Source: Paludibacteraceae bacterium (lineage in GTDB: Bacteria; Bacteroidota; Bacteroidia; Bacteroidales; Paludibacteraceae). Taken from it: DNA of 64,000 bases. Made by a program: the position numbers and the translations under genes. Below, piece by piece: positions 1 through 8,734 of this stretch; the first letter of the stretch is position 1, and every line of letters starts with the position of its first letter. The notes beneath the pieces are model-generated. The model was not told the origin of the DNA. It ran no database searches and was given only the letters and a program-made list of their open reading frames with translations. The stretch spans positions 1 to 64,000 of the forward strand of contig JAFVDD010000012.1 in the NCBI GenBank assembly GCA_017478725.1, written 5' to 3'.

Positions 1-1
1 A

Positions 2-157
2 ATTATATGGCAAGCAAGTGGAAACACAAGAGCCTGTGCGCCTAAGGAGATTCTTAAAGAATTGCATTACACACCCAATGAAGAAGATAGAGGAGGCTGC
101 GCGACAATAAATGGAGAGCGTTGCTATACTCGCATTCTTATACGTCGCAAAAAATAA
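2..157 (+). CDS. C-terminal end of an unidentified protein (partial)
   Basis: An open frame runs from the window edge to a TAA at 155-157 and gives a 51-residue C-terminus rich in Arg and Lys (ending RILIRRKK). It stops only 8 bp before the ATG of the DUF262/HNH gene, the spacing expected of two genes in one operon. I do not recognise the family. If the next gene is a restriction-type nuclease, this could be a partner such as a methyltransferase, but nothing visible proves that. Confidence 0.45.
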   Translation: MIWQASGNTRACAPKEILKELHYTPNEEDRGGCATINGERCYTRILIRRKK

Positions 158-165
158 TTACTACC

Positions 166-1248
166 ATGAAAATAGAATTACACAAGATTACTGTCCGTGA
201 GTTGACGGAAGGCTACGTGGACAACCAAGAAGCAGGCGTAAAAGCCTATGGTGGCAAACTGGATGTGCGTCCGCCTTTCCAACGTGAGTTCGTCTATAAC
301 GACAAAGAGCGTGACGCAGTCATTGATACTATCACACAGGATTTCCCGCTCAACGTAATGTATTGGTCAGTGCGCGAAGATGGCACGTTCGAGATTATTG
401 ACGGTCAGCAACGTACAATCTCCATCTGCCAGTATGTCAACGGAGATTTTGCACACCTGTTCCGCTATTTCGGCAACCTGACTGCCGATGAGCAGAAGCA
501 GATTCTTGACTACGAGCTCTTTATTTACCTTTGCACAGGCTCAGACACCGAAAAGCTCAAATGGTTCAAGACCATCAATATAGCCGGTAAGAAACTGACC
601 AACCAAGAATTGCTCAATGCCGTTTATGCTTCGCCGTGGCTCTCTGATGCCAAACGCTATTTCTCCAAATCCAACTGCGGCGCGTACCTCATGGGCAACA
701 AATATCTTGTGGGCTCGCCTATTCAACAGGATTATTTGGAGACCGTGCTTGACTGGATTAGTGGCGGTCAGATAGAGCAATATATGGCGGAGCACTCTCT
801 CAAAGATTCCGATGCAACGGCATTGTGGCTGTATTTCCAGCAAGTCATCAACTGGGTGCAAGCAAAATTCAAATACCGCTCCATTATGAAAGGTGTGGAC
901 TGGGGTGCTATTTTCAACAAATACGGCACAGAGCATATTAATATTGAGGAAATGGAGCAGCGCATTTCTGAACTGATTCAAGACTCGGATGTGGGCAATC
1001 AGAAAGGTATTTATTGGTATGTGTTTGATGCTGACGAGCGTCACTTGCAGATTCGTGCGTTTGACGGCAATACCAAGCGTCGCCAATATGAGAAGCAGAA
1101 AGGTATTTGTCCCATTTGCGGCAAGCATTTCGAGATAGAACAGATGGAAGCCGACCATATAACGCCTTGGTCACAAGGCGGTCATACTACGCCGGATAAC
1201 TGCCAGATGCTTTGCCGCGATTGTAACAGGCGGAAGAGCAGCAAGTGA
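166..1248 (+). CDS. DUF262 domain / HNH endonuclease family protein
   Basis: A 360-residue protein joining an N-terminal DUF262 (ParB/sulfiredoxin-like) domain to a C-terminal HNH nuclease. The DUF262 signature is clear: PPFQREF near residues 36-42 and DGQQR at 79-83, the nucleotide-binding motif seen in GmrS and relatives. The C-terminus has a zinc-ribbon HNH: CPICGKHF near 315, then EADHITPW, then CRDCNRRK. DUF262/HNH proteins are often modification-dependent or phage-restriction nucleases, so a defence role is likely but inferred. The start is placed at ATG 166 (MKIELHK), because the 15 codons upstream overlap the preceding gene and look non-coding. It sits downstream of an unknown partial gene, probably co-transcribed. 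Confidence 0.85.
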   Translation: MKIELHKITVRELTEGYVDNQEAGVKAYGGKLDVRPPFQREFVYNDKERDAVIDTITQDFPLNVMYWSVREDGTFEIIDGQQRTISICQYVNGDFAHLFRYFGNLTADEQKQILDYELFIYLCTGSDTEKLKWFKTINIAGKKLTNQELLNAVYASPWLSDAKRYFSKSNCGAYLMGNKYLVGSPIQQDYLETVLDWISGGQIEQYMAEHSLKDSDATALWLYFQQVINWVQAKFKYRSIMKGVDWGAIFNKYGTEHINIEEMEQRISELIQDSDVGNQKGIYWYVFDADERHLQIRAFDGNTKRRQYEKQKGICPICGKHFEIEQMEADHITPWSQGGHTTPDNCQMLCRDCNRRKSSK

Positions 1249-1335
1249 AGAGAGCGTTTTCTGCTTAAAGCGCTGACTGAGGATTGCACAACGCTGAGCG
1301 AGTGACTGCAAACGAAGCCTTCGCGTGCCAACCAA

Positions 1336-1368
1336 ACGCCTGCTGCCTATGTTGCAGGCAGCAGGCGT
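1336..1368. terminator. Stem-loop between convergent genes
   Basis: A perfect 13-bp inverted repeat (arm ACGCCTGCTGCCT) with a 7-nt loop lies between the HNH gene (plus) and the endonuclease gene (minus). There is no long T-tract, so it may act as a bidirectional structural terminator. No other feature was seen between 1249 and 1423. Confidence 0.6.
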
Positions 1369-1423
1369 GGGCTTAACTCCGTCGGCAGGATAACTAATGA
1401 AGTTATTTGATATACTGTCCTGC

Positions 1424-3163
1424 TTATTTGATTCGTTGACCTTGGATGGTGAACAGGCCTTCGGCGGTTTGGATGTAAATATGCCCGTTGATGAGCAGTT
1501 TACGTGCCGATTGATCGTTAGGAACGAGTTCTACTTCTTCGGTCATTTGACAGGAGGTGATATAACGGCTGTAGGTAGTGCCTGCGCCGGTGGCATTGAT
1601 GGTAACGACAGAGAATGCAGGTCCGTTGGAAGCAGTAGAAGTCGTACTCTCAAAACGCAACGGGCTCATGCCGGAGAGTACCGATGTATTGGTCCAAGTC
1701 TGCTCTGTCATTGAACTGCCGGTAGCCTTGAGCGTAGCAATCTTTGTTCCATTAGCAGTCACGTCAACCGTATTATAATTTGTGCCGCCATAGGTTCGCA
1801 TCGTCATAGAGATAGCTGTCAAGCCCGACAAATCAATTGCCGGCGATTCCAAATACAATCCGTCGCGCAAGATCCAGTAACTATTGCTCTTAAACGCAGT
1901 GTTGGTCCATCCTTCCGAATGGGTTGCATCAAACGTATAAACAGCCGGTTCGGCTGCGCCTTGTATTTCCGAATGAGCAAAGACAGCGTAGTAAGTAACG
2001 TCATCCGTGACAGCAGGAAAATCGGCAACGGCAGTATAGAGAACAGCCGGAGCATCATCGGAAACGGACTCAATCGGAGCGTCAGTCCATCCCATGAACT
2101 CTGTACTCTCAGAGGAGCACGATTCAGGTTCATCGGGCATAGAAGCCGGGCGTTTATTCTCCACTACAGAATCCACGCGCAGCGTTTCTCCGTTCACAGA
2201 CCATGTGACGCCATGCTTAACGACCGGTTTGTCCGGTTCAACAGGCTCGCCACGCCATCCGCTGCTCTTACCGGGAACAAATCCTTCCTCGCATGAAGCA
2301 ATCAGTTTGCTCATATCCACAGCCTCACCTGCATGTTCGCCCCAGATATACTCCGCAATATACGGATAGTCGATGAAGGGATTGCGGTTACCTTGTGTTT
2401 CCTGAATACCATTATTGCGGTCGATTTCTTTTTGGGAAACAGGGTCCTGGCGATGCCATTTCATGAACAGTTGCACCGCATAGTCCGTGAGTCCGAAATT
2501 ATCCGCCGCAGTATATTTGCCGGTAAACGTCGAACCACCCTGTCCTTGCGTCCAGTTGCCTTTCCATTTAACCATCGCACCCAATATGCCTCGGGCTATA
2601 TCGCCTTTGTATTGGTCAGCCGGTTCAAAGACGTTACCCGAATATCCGCTCATTTTGGAGGCACCGCTCATACAGCCATTTGTAGAAGTTTTCTTGGCCG
2701 AGGTAACCTCACCGTAAGGGTCATTACCACGCCAATTGTTGACATATCCGTCCGTAGGCAGTACATGGAAAATGTCGCATCCTTGATTCGATGTACCCTT
2801 CCCCCACCACGATTGCGGAACAGAGTGTTCGCGGTTATAGTGATCGCACTCGCCCGAATAGGAGCCGTGCGCACTCAAAGCGAAATGGCACGCACTATAC
2901 ATATCCCATACTTCGCCTTTACGGTCAGCGGAATCCTGCGGATAGACGTCCGTTTTGGCATAGGCGGTCCAAAGACCATCATAACCGATAGAGGAGTAAC
3001 CTACAGCCGTAACTGTAGATAATTGGTCAAACAAAGCGGCACCGGACTTGTTGTTTAACGAAGCCCAATAGTCCGGAATATCCTCCGCCGGAGTGACTGA
3101 TTTTGCAAGACTGATTTGCGCTACAATAAGGAGCGCAAGAAAAGAAAACAAGTGTTTTTTCAT
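1424..3163 (-). CDS. Secreted endonuclease I family nuclease
   Basis: Starts at ATG 3163 (MKKHLFSFLALLIVAQ), a clear signal peptide; the frame is open 18 codons further up, but that overlaps the promoter. Residues around 60-250 form the Endonuclease_1 (NucM/EndA-like) domain: YNREHSVPQSWW holds the catalytic His, followed by DIFHVLPTDGYVNNWRGN and PYGEV. It should cut DNA non-specifically outside the cytoplasm, for nutrition or DNA clearance. The C-terminal half (about 300 residues) is unlike the nuclease: a WSVNGE-type beta domain, a second beta-rich domain, and a final segment KLLINGHIYIQTAEG resembling the short tails found on exported Bacteroidales proteins. It stands alone with its own promoter. 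Confidence 0.88.
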   Translation of the reverse strand: MKKHLFSFLALLIVAQISLAKSVTPAEDIPDYWASLNNKSGAALFDQLSTVTAVGYSSIGYDGLWTAYAKTDVYPQDSADRKGEVWDMYSACHFALSAHGSYSGECDHYNREHSVPQSWWGKGTSNQGCDIFHVLPTDGYVNNWRGNDPYGEVTSAKKTSTNGCMSGASKMSGYSGNVFEPADQYKGDIARGILGAMVKWKGNWTQGQGGSTFTGKYTAADNFGLTDYAVQLFMKWHRQDPVSQKEIDRNNGIQETQGNRNPFIDYPYIAEYIWGEHAGEAVDMSKLIASCEEGFVPGKSSGWRGEPVEPDKPVVKHGVTWSVNGETLRVDSVVENKRPASMPDEPESCSSESTEFMGWTDAPIESVSDDAPAVLYTAVADFPAVTDDVTYYAVFAHSEIQGAAEPAVYTFDATHSEGWTNTAFKSNSYWILRDGLYLESPAIDLSGLTAISMTMRTYGGTNYNTVDVTANGTKIATLKATGSSMTEQTWTNTSVLSGMSPLRFESTTSTASNGPAFSVVTINATGAGTTYSRYITSCQMTEEVELVPNDQSARKLLINGHIYIQTAEGLFTIQGQRIK

Positions 3164-3186
3164 GACAGTTGATTTAAAAAGGAGCA

Positions 3187-3217
3187 CAAAGGTAGTGCTT
3201 TTTTTTGATATATGCAA
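3187..3217 (-). promoter_or_regulatory. Bacteroidota-type promoter of the endonuclease I gene
   Basis: On the minus strand, TTG, a 20-base spacer with an A-run, then TACCTTTG. It lies 23 bp before the ATG. Confidence 0.75.
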
Positions 3218-3266
3218 ATTAAACGTACAAAAAAGTATAGCGAGGCTATAACAAGGTAAGTCTTTT

Positions 3267-3334
3267 GTTGTACTTATGTCGTACTTATGTCGTTCTTATG
3301 TTATGCTTATGTTATGCTTATGTTATGCTCATCG
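3267..3334. repeat. Short tandem words (TTATGTCGTAC / TTATGCTTATG)
   Basis: Two copies of GTACTTATGTC, then about three of TTATGCTTATG, in the gap between the lpdA 3' end and the endonuclease promoter. The units are imperfect and have no spacers. Confidence 0.85.
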
Positions 3335-3385
3335 ACCGAGATTAACCATATCCGCAAGGAGTATGGGAACGGTACGGCTCAAGCT

Positions 3386-3436
3386 ATTATCTAAGTTAAA
3401 AATTATCTAAGCTAAAAATTATCTAAGCTATTATCT
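3386..3436. repeat. Tandem words (ATTATCTAAGYTAAAA) over the lpdA stop codon
   Basis: Three copies of ATTATCTAAG followed by TTAAAA or CTAAAA run into the last codons and the TAG stop of lpdA at 3423-3425. Confidence 0.85.
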
Positions 3437-4835
3437 CGTGTAAAATTTCGCTGACAGTGGGATGCGGGAAGACGACTTGCTCCATTTCCGGAATGGTGTA
3501 GCCGTTCCGTACGGCGAAAGAGGCTGCTGCGATAAACTCCGAGCAGGGGTTGCCGATACAATGCACGCCGAGAATGGATTTGTTTTTGGCATCCACGACC
3601 ATTTTGCAGAGCCCTGTTTCGCCTTCATTCTCCGCCATAAAGCGTCCGGAGAAAGTCATAGGCAGTTTGCGAACTTCGAAAGGAATAGACATCGACTCGG
3701 CTTGTTGCTCGGTAATGCCGACGGAGGCTATTTCAGGATTCGTATAAACGACCGAGGGAATCGCATTGTAGGCGATTCGCTGGAGGGGTATTTGCTTCAA
3801 CATACGCCCAACCGCCACTTCCGCCTGACGGCTTGCCACATGGGCGAGCATGATTTTTCCCGTCACATCGCCACAGGCATAGACATTCGGCAAGTTGGTT
3901 TTCATGAAATCGTCCACTACGATAGCGCCGCGGTTGAGTTCAAGGTCATTGAGTGCTTCGAGGCCTTGGAGGTTGGCGCGACGACCAACGGAGACGAGAA
4001 TTTTGTCACTTGTCAAACTAGTTGAACTAGTAGAACTAGTCGGACTAGAAGCACCAGAGATGGTAACATTGTTGCCCTCTATGGATTCCACTTTGGTGGA
4101 AGTGAGGATATTGATGCCGGCTTTGCGGTATTTATCGAGAAGGATTTGTACGACTTCGGGATCAAGATTCGGAAGGATGGTCGGCATGGCTTCAATGACC
4201 GTTACGGGCACGCCAAGTTCGTGATAGAGCGTAGCGAACTCCATGCCAATGACTCCGCCGCCGACGATGATGATGGATTCGGGGAGTTCGGTGGCTGCGA
4301 GTGCATCTGTGCTGTCCCAGACAGCAGGATTGTCTTTGATGCCGGGAATAGGTGGCACAAAGTTGGTGGAGCCGGTGCAAATAAGCAGATTCTCTGCTTC
4401 ATAGGTTTCGCCATTACACTCGACAAAATATGACCGTTCGCCTTGCTCACTGAAAGAATAAAGACCGTTCGCTTCGCTCTCTGAAGGACTAAGGACTGTG
4501 GCAAAGCCGTTTACCACCGTGCAATGTTCGTTGTTCAGGCGGGCTTTGATGCCTGCGACGAGTTTGCGGACGACGATGGTCTTGCGTTTCTGCATCGCTG
4601 CAAAATCGAACGCCACATTCTCTGCCGTCACACCGTATTTCTGCGCATGGGTAGCGTTATAGAATTGTTTGGCACCGTAGAGGAGCGATTTGGTAGGGAT
4701 ACATCCTACGTTGAGGCATGTGCCACCGAGAGCGGTTTGCTCGAAAAGGATGACATCTTTGCCCGCTTTAGAGGCTTTTTCAGCCGCCGTGTAACCGGCA
4801 GGGCCACCGCCGATAATTGCCAGGAAATACTTCAT
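3423..4835 (-). CDS. lpdA: Dihydrolipoamide dehydrogenase
   Basis: A 470-residue FAD-dependent pyridine-nucleotide disulfide oxidoreductase, the E3 subunit that reoxidises lipoyl groups of 2-oxoacid dehydrogenases or the glycine cleavage system. Visible features: the FAD motif GGGPAG at 9-14, the redox pair in GGTCLNVGCIPTKS (Cys40, Cys45), an NAD site GGGVIGMEFA near 190, and the C-terminal HPTVSE (His near 458, Glu near 463) that completes the active site. Two stretches are odd: SSPTSSTSSTSLTSD in the NAD domain, and a Ser/Glu-rich segment near residue 125. Both are encoded by short tandem DNA repeats and look like in-frame expansions in loops. It is the last gene of the minus-strand run from 8.6 kb. 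gcvP at 18-21 kb could use its product. Confidence 0.93.
   Translation of the reverse strand: MKYFLAIIGGGPAGYTAAEKASKAGKDVILFEQTALGGTCLNVGCIPTKSLLYGAKQFYNATHAQKYGVTAENVAFDFAAMQKRKTIVVRKLVAGIKARLNNEHCTVVNGFATVLSPSESEANGLYSFSEQGERSYFVECNGETYEAENLLICTGSTNFVPPIPGIKDNPAVWDSTDALAATELPESIIIVGGGVIGMEFATLYHELGVPVTVIEAMPTILPNLDPEVVQILLDKYRKAGINILTSTKVESIEGNNVTISGASSPTSSTSSTSLTSDKILVSVGRRANLQGLEALNDLELNRGAIVVDDFMKTNLPNVYACGDVTGKIMLAHVASRQAEVAVGRMLKQIPLQRIAYNAIPSVVYTNPEIASVGITEQQAESMSIPFEVRKLPMTFSGRFMAENEGETGLCKMVVDAKNKSILGVHCIGNPCSEFIAAASFAVRNGYTIPEMEQVVFPHPTVSEILHEIIA
4011..4052. repeat. In-frame ACTAGT-centred tandem words inside lpdA
   Basis: Units of 9 to 12 bp built on ACTAGT encode the Thr/Ser-rich insert of LpdA. 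All are in frame. Confidence 0.8.
4432..4501. repeat. Second in-frame word-repeat locus inside lpdA
   Basis: Two copies of GACCGTTCGC about 30 bp apart, then GGACTAAGGACT. These encode a Ser/Glu-rich loop of LpdA. Confidence 0.6.
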
Positions 4836-4836
4836 A

Positions 4837-6024
4837 TCAATCGTGTAATTTATGCGTATTATAATAGGTTCGAACGAACGTAAAATAGAAGATCACACCC
4901 GCGGCATAGAGTGCAACGCCCGCCCAGAAGGCAGGGAAATAGCCGAAATGCTCTGCCAAGGAGCCACCGGCAAACATACCCAGCCCCATGCCCAGGTCCC
5001 AAGCAGTGAGGAGGGTTGAGTTGGCGGTGCCACGTTGAGAATGCGGCGCCATATTGATAAAAATCATTTGAAACGCCGGCCACACATGTCCATTGCCCAA
5101 GCCGATGATGAAAGGCGAGAGGTAATACGCCCAGACAGTCGGGCTGGCAGCAAAGAGCACGAAGCCACTGAGCGAGACGACCAATCCCATGGACGCATTG
5201 CGGATGATGAGTCCTTTAGCCAGCGAACGGCTGCCGGTCAAACGGCTCAGTATGAGTCCGACAGCAAAGAGGGTGAAAAACATACCCGTTCCGGTAGTGA
5301 TACCCAAGCGCTCCTGACCATAGATAGCCACATAGGTAGAGACGACACTATAAGCCGTAGCCATCGTGAGGATGGTGATGAAAGGCGCCCAGCCGCGGAG
5401 CATGAGAAAACGGTCGAGCGAAAGGGGCTGTTTGTTCAGCTCCAACTCACGTTTTTTAGAATGAACGGTAAAAGAGATCAGCACCCCTGCTATAGCCGTT
5501 GCGAAAGCCAGCCAGAAGAGCATAGGATAACTATGGAACTTGCCGAAGAGGAACATCGCCACACCGGGCGAGACAGCCGTAGCAATATTATTACTCAGGC
5601 CGTAATACCCTATCCCTTCGGCCCGCCGCGAGGACGGCAGCACATCTATCGCTACAGTGGAAAGCGAGACGCCTGTTGCCCCAAACGGCGCGCCGTGCAA
5701 CATACGCACGATAGCAAACAAGGTCAGGCTGCCAGCAGCCAGATAGCCACCGAAGAACAAAGCCGTCAGGCCGTAGAAGATGAGCAGCATCATTTTGCGC
5801 GGGAACGAATCGACAAAGAACCCGCTGAAAGGACGGATACAGAGCGCCGCCACCGCATAGCCGGAGAGGACTATGCCTATGATTTGTTTGTCCGCACCGA
5901 ATGTGTCGCGCAGGTACAGCGGCAGCAACGGCGTGAGCAACATAAAAGCAAAATACATCATAAAGTTGGCCACCCACACTTTGATGTAATTGCTATTCCA
6001 TAATTTGTCCTGCTTTTCAGTCAT
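4837..6024 (-). CDS. MFS transporter
   Basis: A 395-residue protein with about 12 hydrophobic segments, starting with a short cytosolic N-terminus and FMMYFAFMLLTPLLPLYLRD. It matches the drug/sugar efflux branch of the major facilitator superfamily: the loop between segments 2 and 3 carries GFFVDSFPRKMML, a variant of the conserved GxxxDxxGRR/K motif. The substrate cannot be told from the sequence. Its first codons overlap the end of the C_GCAxxG_C_C gene by 8 bp, and lpdA follows 1 bp downstream, so the three are probably translated from one mRNA. Confidence 0.85.
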   Translation of the reverse strand: MTEKQDKLWNSNYIKVWVANFMMYFAFMLLTPLLPLYLRDTFGADKQIIGIVLSGYAVAALCIRPFSGFFVDSFPRKMMLLIFYGLTALFFGGYLAAGSLTLFAIVRMLHGAPFGATGVSLSTVAIDVLPSSRRAEGIGYYGLSNNIATAVSPGVAMFLFGKFHSYPMLFWLAFATAIAGVLISFTVHSKKRELELNKQPLSLDRFLMLRGWAPFITILTMATAYSVVSTYVAIYGQERLGITTGTGMFFTLFAVGLILSRLTGSRSLAKGLIIRNASMGLVVSLSGFVLFAASPTVWAYYLSPFIIGLGNGHVWPAFQMIFINMAPHSQRGTANSTLLTAWDLGMGLGMFAGGSLAEHFGYFPAFWAGVALYAAGVIFYFTFVRTYYNTHKLHD

Positions 6025-6514
6025 TCAATCGTCTTAAAAAGATTCTCACTGCCTCTCCGACCATTTCAGCACAGGGACGTTTCTCATAATACTCCGGCGT
6101 ACGTTCGGCAGGCTGTGGGCGGAGAGCCTCCGCAGGCAGATATTCCATGCGGGTAGAGCCTTTCGGCGCCAAGCCCAGCAACTCCGCGCAGATGAGCGAA
6201 CCGTATTTAGCCTTGAAATCACCGGCAAGCTGTTGCACCAACTGATAATTAGCCATTTTGCCGGCGTTGTCATGAGGCGTAGCAGAACCATTGTGCAGGC
6301 CGGCGAGTAGGAACATCCCGCTGGCAGCGCCACAGGTCATACGCATACGCCCTACTCCGCCGCCAAACGAAGCCGCCAGACGCAGTGCCAGCGATTCATC
6401 AGCGATGCCATATAAATCTGCACATGACGCAAAGACAGCCTGAGAGCAATTATAGCCCTGTTGGAACAAGTGCTGCGCGCGTTGCGCACGCATTTCAATT
6501 TGCTCTGTTGTCAT
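6017..6514 (-). CDS. C_GCAxxG_C_C family redox protein
   Basis: A 165-residue protein with the spaced cysteine pattern that defines the family: Cys23 and Cys31 in GYNCSQAVFASC, then GGGVGRMRMTCGAASG (Cys61), then single cysteines near 113 and 150. The conserved Gly and Cys residues suggest a metal or redox cofactor, but the biochemical role is unknown. The start at ATG 6514 (MTTEQIEMRAQRA) fits the family; a longer reading to 6598 would overlap PlsC deeply. It overlaps the plsC 3' end by 20 bp and the MFS gene by 8 bp. Confidence 0.85.
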   Translation of the reverse strand: MTTEQIEMRAQRAQHLFQQGYNCSQAVFASCADLYGIADESLALRLAASFGGGVGRMRMTCGAASGMFLLAGLHNGSATPHDNAGKMANYQLVQQLAGDFKAKYGSLICAELLGLAPKGSTRMEYLPAEALRPQPAERTPEYYEKRPCAEMVGEAVRIFLRRLND

Positions 6515-7151
6515 TATACCAATTCTCCAATTTCTCATTAAACTCCCGCCGTGTGAGCGTCTGCGCCCATCCGCGCACATCCGCAGTATGATCCTCAAAA
6601 TGCATGGTCACTGTTCTGCGCCATTTCCATTGTTTGGGTTTGAGTTTAGACCAGCGGCTGGACTCAAGTCCTCTCATGCGGCAAAGGATGACATGCACAC
6701 CTTCAGGCAGTTCGCGGCATACTTCGTATGCCATTCTTCGGTTGCCTATCACCTCTTTATCAATAGTCTTGACATGTCCGGAAGGATAGAAACATATCTG
6801 CTTGCCATTGGACAGGCTGTCAATAGCGACGCGACTAAGTCGGGACGCCGCGGCAACCCCCTCTTCGCGGCTCATGGCGCTCTTGTTCAAATCCGGCACT
6901 TCGATAGCATCAGCCTTGCGGAGAATATAGCCATAGAACCAATGCCGCATGAAGAGTTCGTCACTCATCGGACAAATGGGCAACCACCATTCTTCGCTGA
7001 AAAGGATGAGCGGATCAATATATGCCGTATGATTAGGCATCACCAGATGCACGCTCCCATCCCGCAACAACTCTTCTCCAGTCACCTGCACATCATAGTG
7101 CCAATGAAAGAAGAACTTCACAATCTTTCCCAATGTATATCTATTCATCAC
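6495..7151 (-). CDS. PlsC-like acyltransferase
   Basis: A 218-residue member of the glycerolipid acyltransferase family (PlsC type), which moves a fatty acyl chain onto lysophosphatidate or a similar acceptor at the inner membrane. Seen directly: the catalytic motif NHTAYID (His41, Asp46) and a later FYPSGH at 121-126 where the family has its phosphate-binding EGTR block. The second block is degenerate, so the acceptor may not be 1-acyl-glycerol-3-phosphate. The gene overlaps DUF1846 by 4 bp (ATGA), which indicates coupled translation. Confidence 0.85.
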   Translation of the reverse strand: MMNRYTLGKIVKFFFHWHYDVQVTGEELLRDGSVHLVMPNHTAYIDPLILFSEEWWLPICPMSDELFMRHWFYGYILRKADAIEVPDLNKSAMSREEGVAAASRLSRVAIDSLSNGKQICFYPSGHVKTIDKEVIGNRRMAYEVCRELPEGVHVILCRMRGLESSRWSKLKPKQWKWRRTVTMHFEDHTADVRGWAQTLTRREFNEKLENWYNDNRAN

Positions 7152-8623
7152 TTTTTCGCAGGGTCTGAAGTCAGATCGATACCCAGTTTGGCAAATGTAC
7201 GCAAGTCCACATCGCGCAGCATCACTGTGGAATGCACCTGACAGCCTTTGAGCAGAGGCAGTGTTGCCAATGCCTTACGGCAATTCTCGTCACTCTGCGC
7301 CAATACACTCAGCGCCACCAGCACTTCATCGGTATGCAAACGCGGGTTATGCCCATGCAGATACTCGATTTTTGTTTTCTGAATAGGCTCAATCATATAT
7401 TGCGGAATCAGCTTGACAGAATGGTCAATACCCGCCAGTTCTTTCATGACATTAATCAGCAACGCCGCCGACGAGCCCAGCAAATCACTTGAACCGGCTG
7501 TGATAATTCGTCCGTCCTCCAGTTCGATTGCTGCAGCATGCACAAAAGGCTGATTACCGCCCGACTGCTCTTTTCTCTCACGTGCAGCCACTACCGTTTT
7601 CCGGTAGGCGGTATTGATTCCCACCTGTTTTTGCAACAGCGCCAGTTTCTGTATCTCTGCATCATTAACGGCGCCGTCTGCCATACGGCACAAGGCTTGG
7701 AAATAGCGGCGGACGATCTCCTGCTTGCTGGCTTCGCAGCACACTGCATCATCACTAATACAGAAGCCCACCATGTTCACACCCATATCTGTTGGCGATT
7801 TATAGGGACTCTCGCCATAAATAGATGTGAACAATGCATCCAACACCGGATAAATCTCAATATCACGATTGTAATTGACAGCTGTTTTGCCGTATGCTTC
7901 CAGATGGAACGGATCAATCATATTGACATCCTGTATATCCGCAGTAGCTGCTTCATAAGCCACATTGACAGGGTGTTTGAGCGGCAGACTCCATACGGGG
8001 AACGTCTCAAACTTGGCATATCCGGCCTCGCGTCCGCGCGCATGTTCATTATATAATTGACTCAGGCATACAGCCATCTTGCCACTGCCAGGCCCCGGAG
8101 CCGTGACAACTACCAGCGGACGAGATGTTTCGACATAATCGTTCCGTCCAAAGCCATCTTCGGATGCAATCAATTCCACATTATGCGGATAGCCGTCTAT
8201 CGTATAATGGTAATACACCTTGATACCCTGTCTCTCTAATCGCAGCCTATACGCATCCGCCGAACGCTGGCCGGAATAGTGCGTTATGACCACGGATGAA
8301 ACCATAAAACCGCGTTTCATAAACTCTTCGCGCAAACGGAGCACATCTTCGTCATACGTAATTCCCAAATCCTGACGAACTTTGTTGCGCTCAATATCAG
8401 CAGCAGAAATCACAATGATAATCTCCAATGAATCACGCAGTTGCGTCAGCATTCGCAGTTTGCTATCAGGCATAAAACCCGGAAGCACACGACTAGCATG
8501 CATGTCATCAAACAACTTACCGCCCAATTCGAGATATAATTTGTTGCCAAACTCTGCTATCCGTTCACGGATATGCTCCGACTGAATACGGATGTACTTG
8601 TCATTATCAAACGCCAGTTTCAT
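7148..8623 (-). CDS. DUF1846 family protein
   Basis: A 491-residue protein that matches the DUF1846 family over its whole length (start MKLAFDNDKYIRIQSEHIRE; central VVVTAPGPGSGKMAVCLSQ near residue 175). Structures of the family show a nucleotide-binding-like fold, but no reaction is established. The glycine-rich PGPGSGK resembles a P-loop and could bind a phosphate. It is the first gene after a strong promoter and leads a five-gene run to lpdA. Confidence 0.88.
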   Translation of the reverse strand: MKLAFDNDKYIRIQSEHIRERIAEFGNKLYLELGGKLFDDMHASRVLPGFMPDSKLRMLTQLRDSLEIIIVISAADIERNKVRQDLGITYDEDVLRLREEFMKRGFMVSSVVITHYSGQRSADAYRLRLERQGIKVYYHYTIDGYPHNVELIASEDGFGRNDYVETSRPLVVVTAPGPGSGKMAVCLSQLYNEHARGREAGYAKFETFPVWSLPLKHPVNVAYEAATADIQDVNMIDPFHLEAYGKTAVNYNRDIEIYPVLDALFTSIYGESPYKSPTDMGVNMVGFCISDDAVCCEASKQEIVRRYFQALCRMADGAVNDAEIQKLALLQKQVGINTAYRKTVVAARERKEQSGGNQPFVHAAAIELEDGRIITAGSSDLLGSSAALLINVMKELAGIDHSVKLIPQYMIEPIQKTKIEYLHGHNPRLHTDEVLVALSVLAQSDENCRKALATLPLLKGCQVHSTVMLRDVDLRTFAKLGIDLTSDPAKK

Positions 8624-8661
8624 ATGTTTTGTAGTTAATCAGTTAATTCCAAACGCGACTG

Positions 8662-8692
8662 CAAAGTTACTACTTTTTTTGCAAATATGCAA
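8662..8692 (-). promoter_or_regulatory. Promoter of the DUF1846-lpdA operon
   Basis: Minus-strand TTG, 20 bases, TAACTTTG. Its -33 region is one arm of an inverted repeat shared with the divergent rluA promoter (arm AAATATGCAAG at 8683-8693, other arm 8699-8709). Confidence 0.8.
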
Positions 8693-8699
8693 GAGCCGC

Positions 8700-8730
8700 T
8701 TGCATATTTCAAAAAATAATTGTAACTTTG
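8700..8730 (+). promoter_or_regulatory. Promoter of the RluA-type gene (leaderless)
   Basis: TTG at 8700-8702, 20 bases, TAACTTTG at 8723-8730. The ATG starts at 8735, only 4 bp later, so the mRNA should have almost no 5' leader. Confidence 0.8.
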
Positions 8731-8734
8731 CCCC

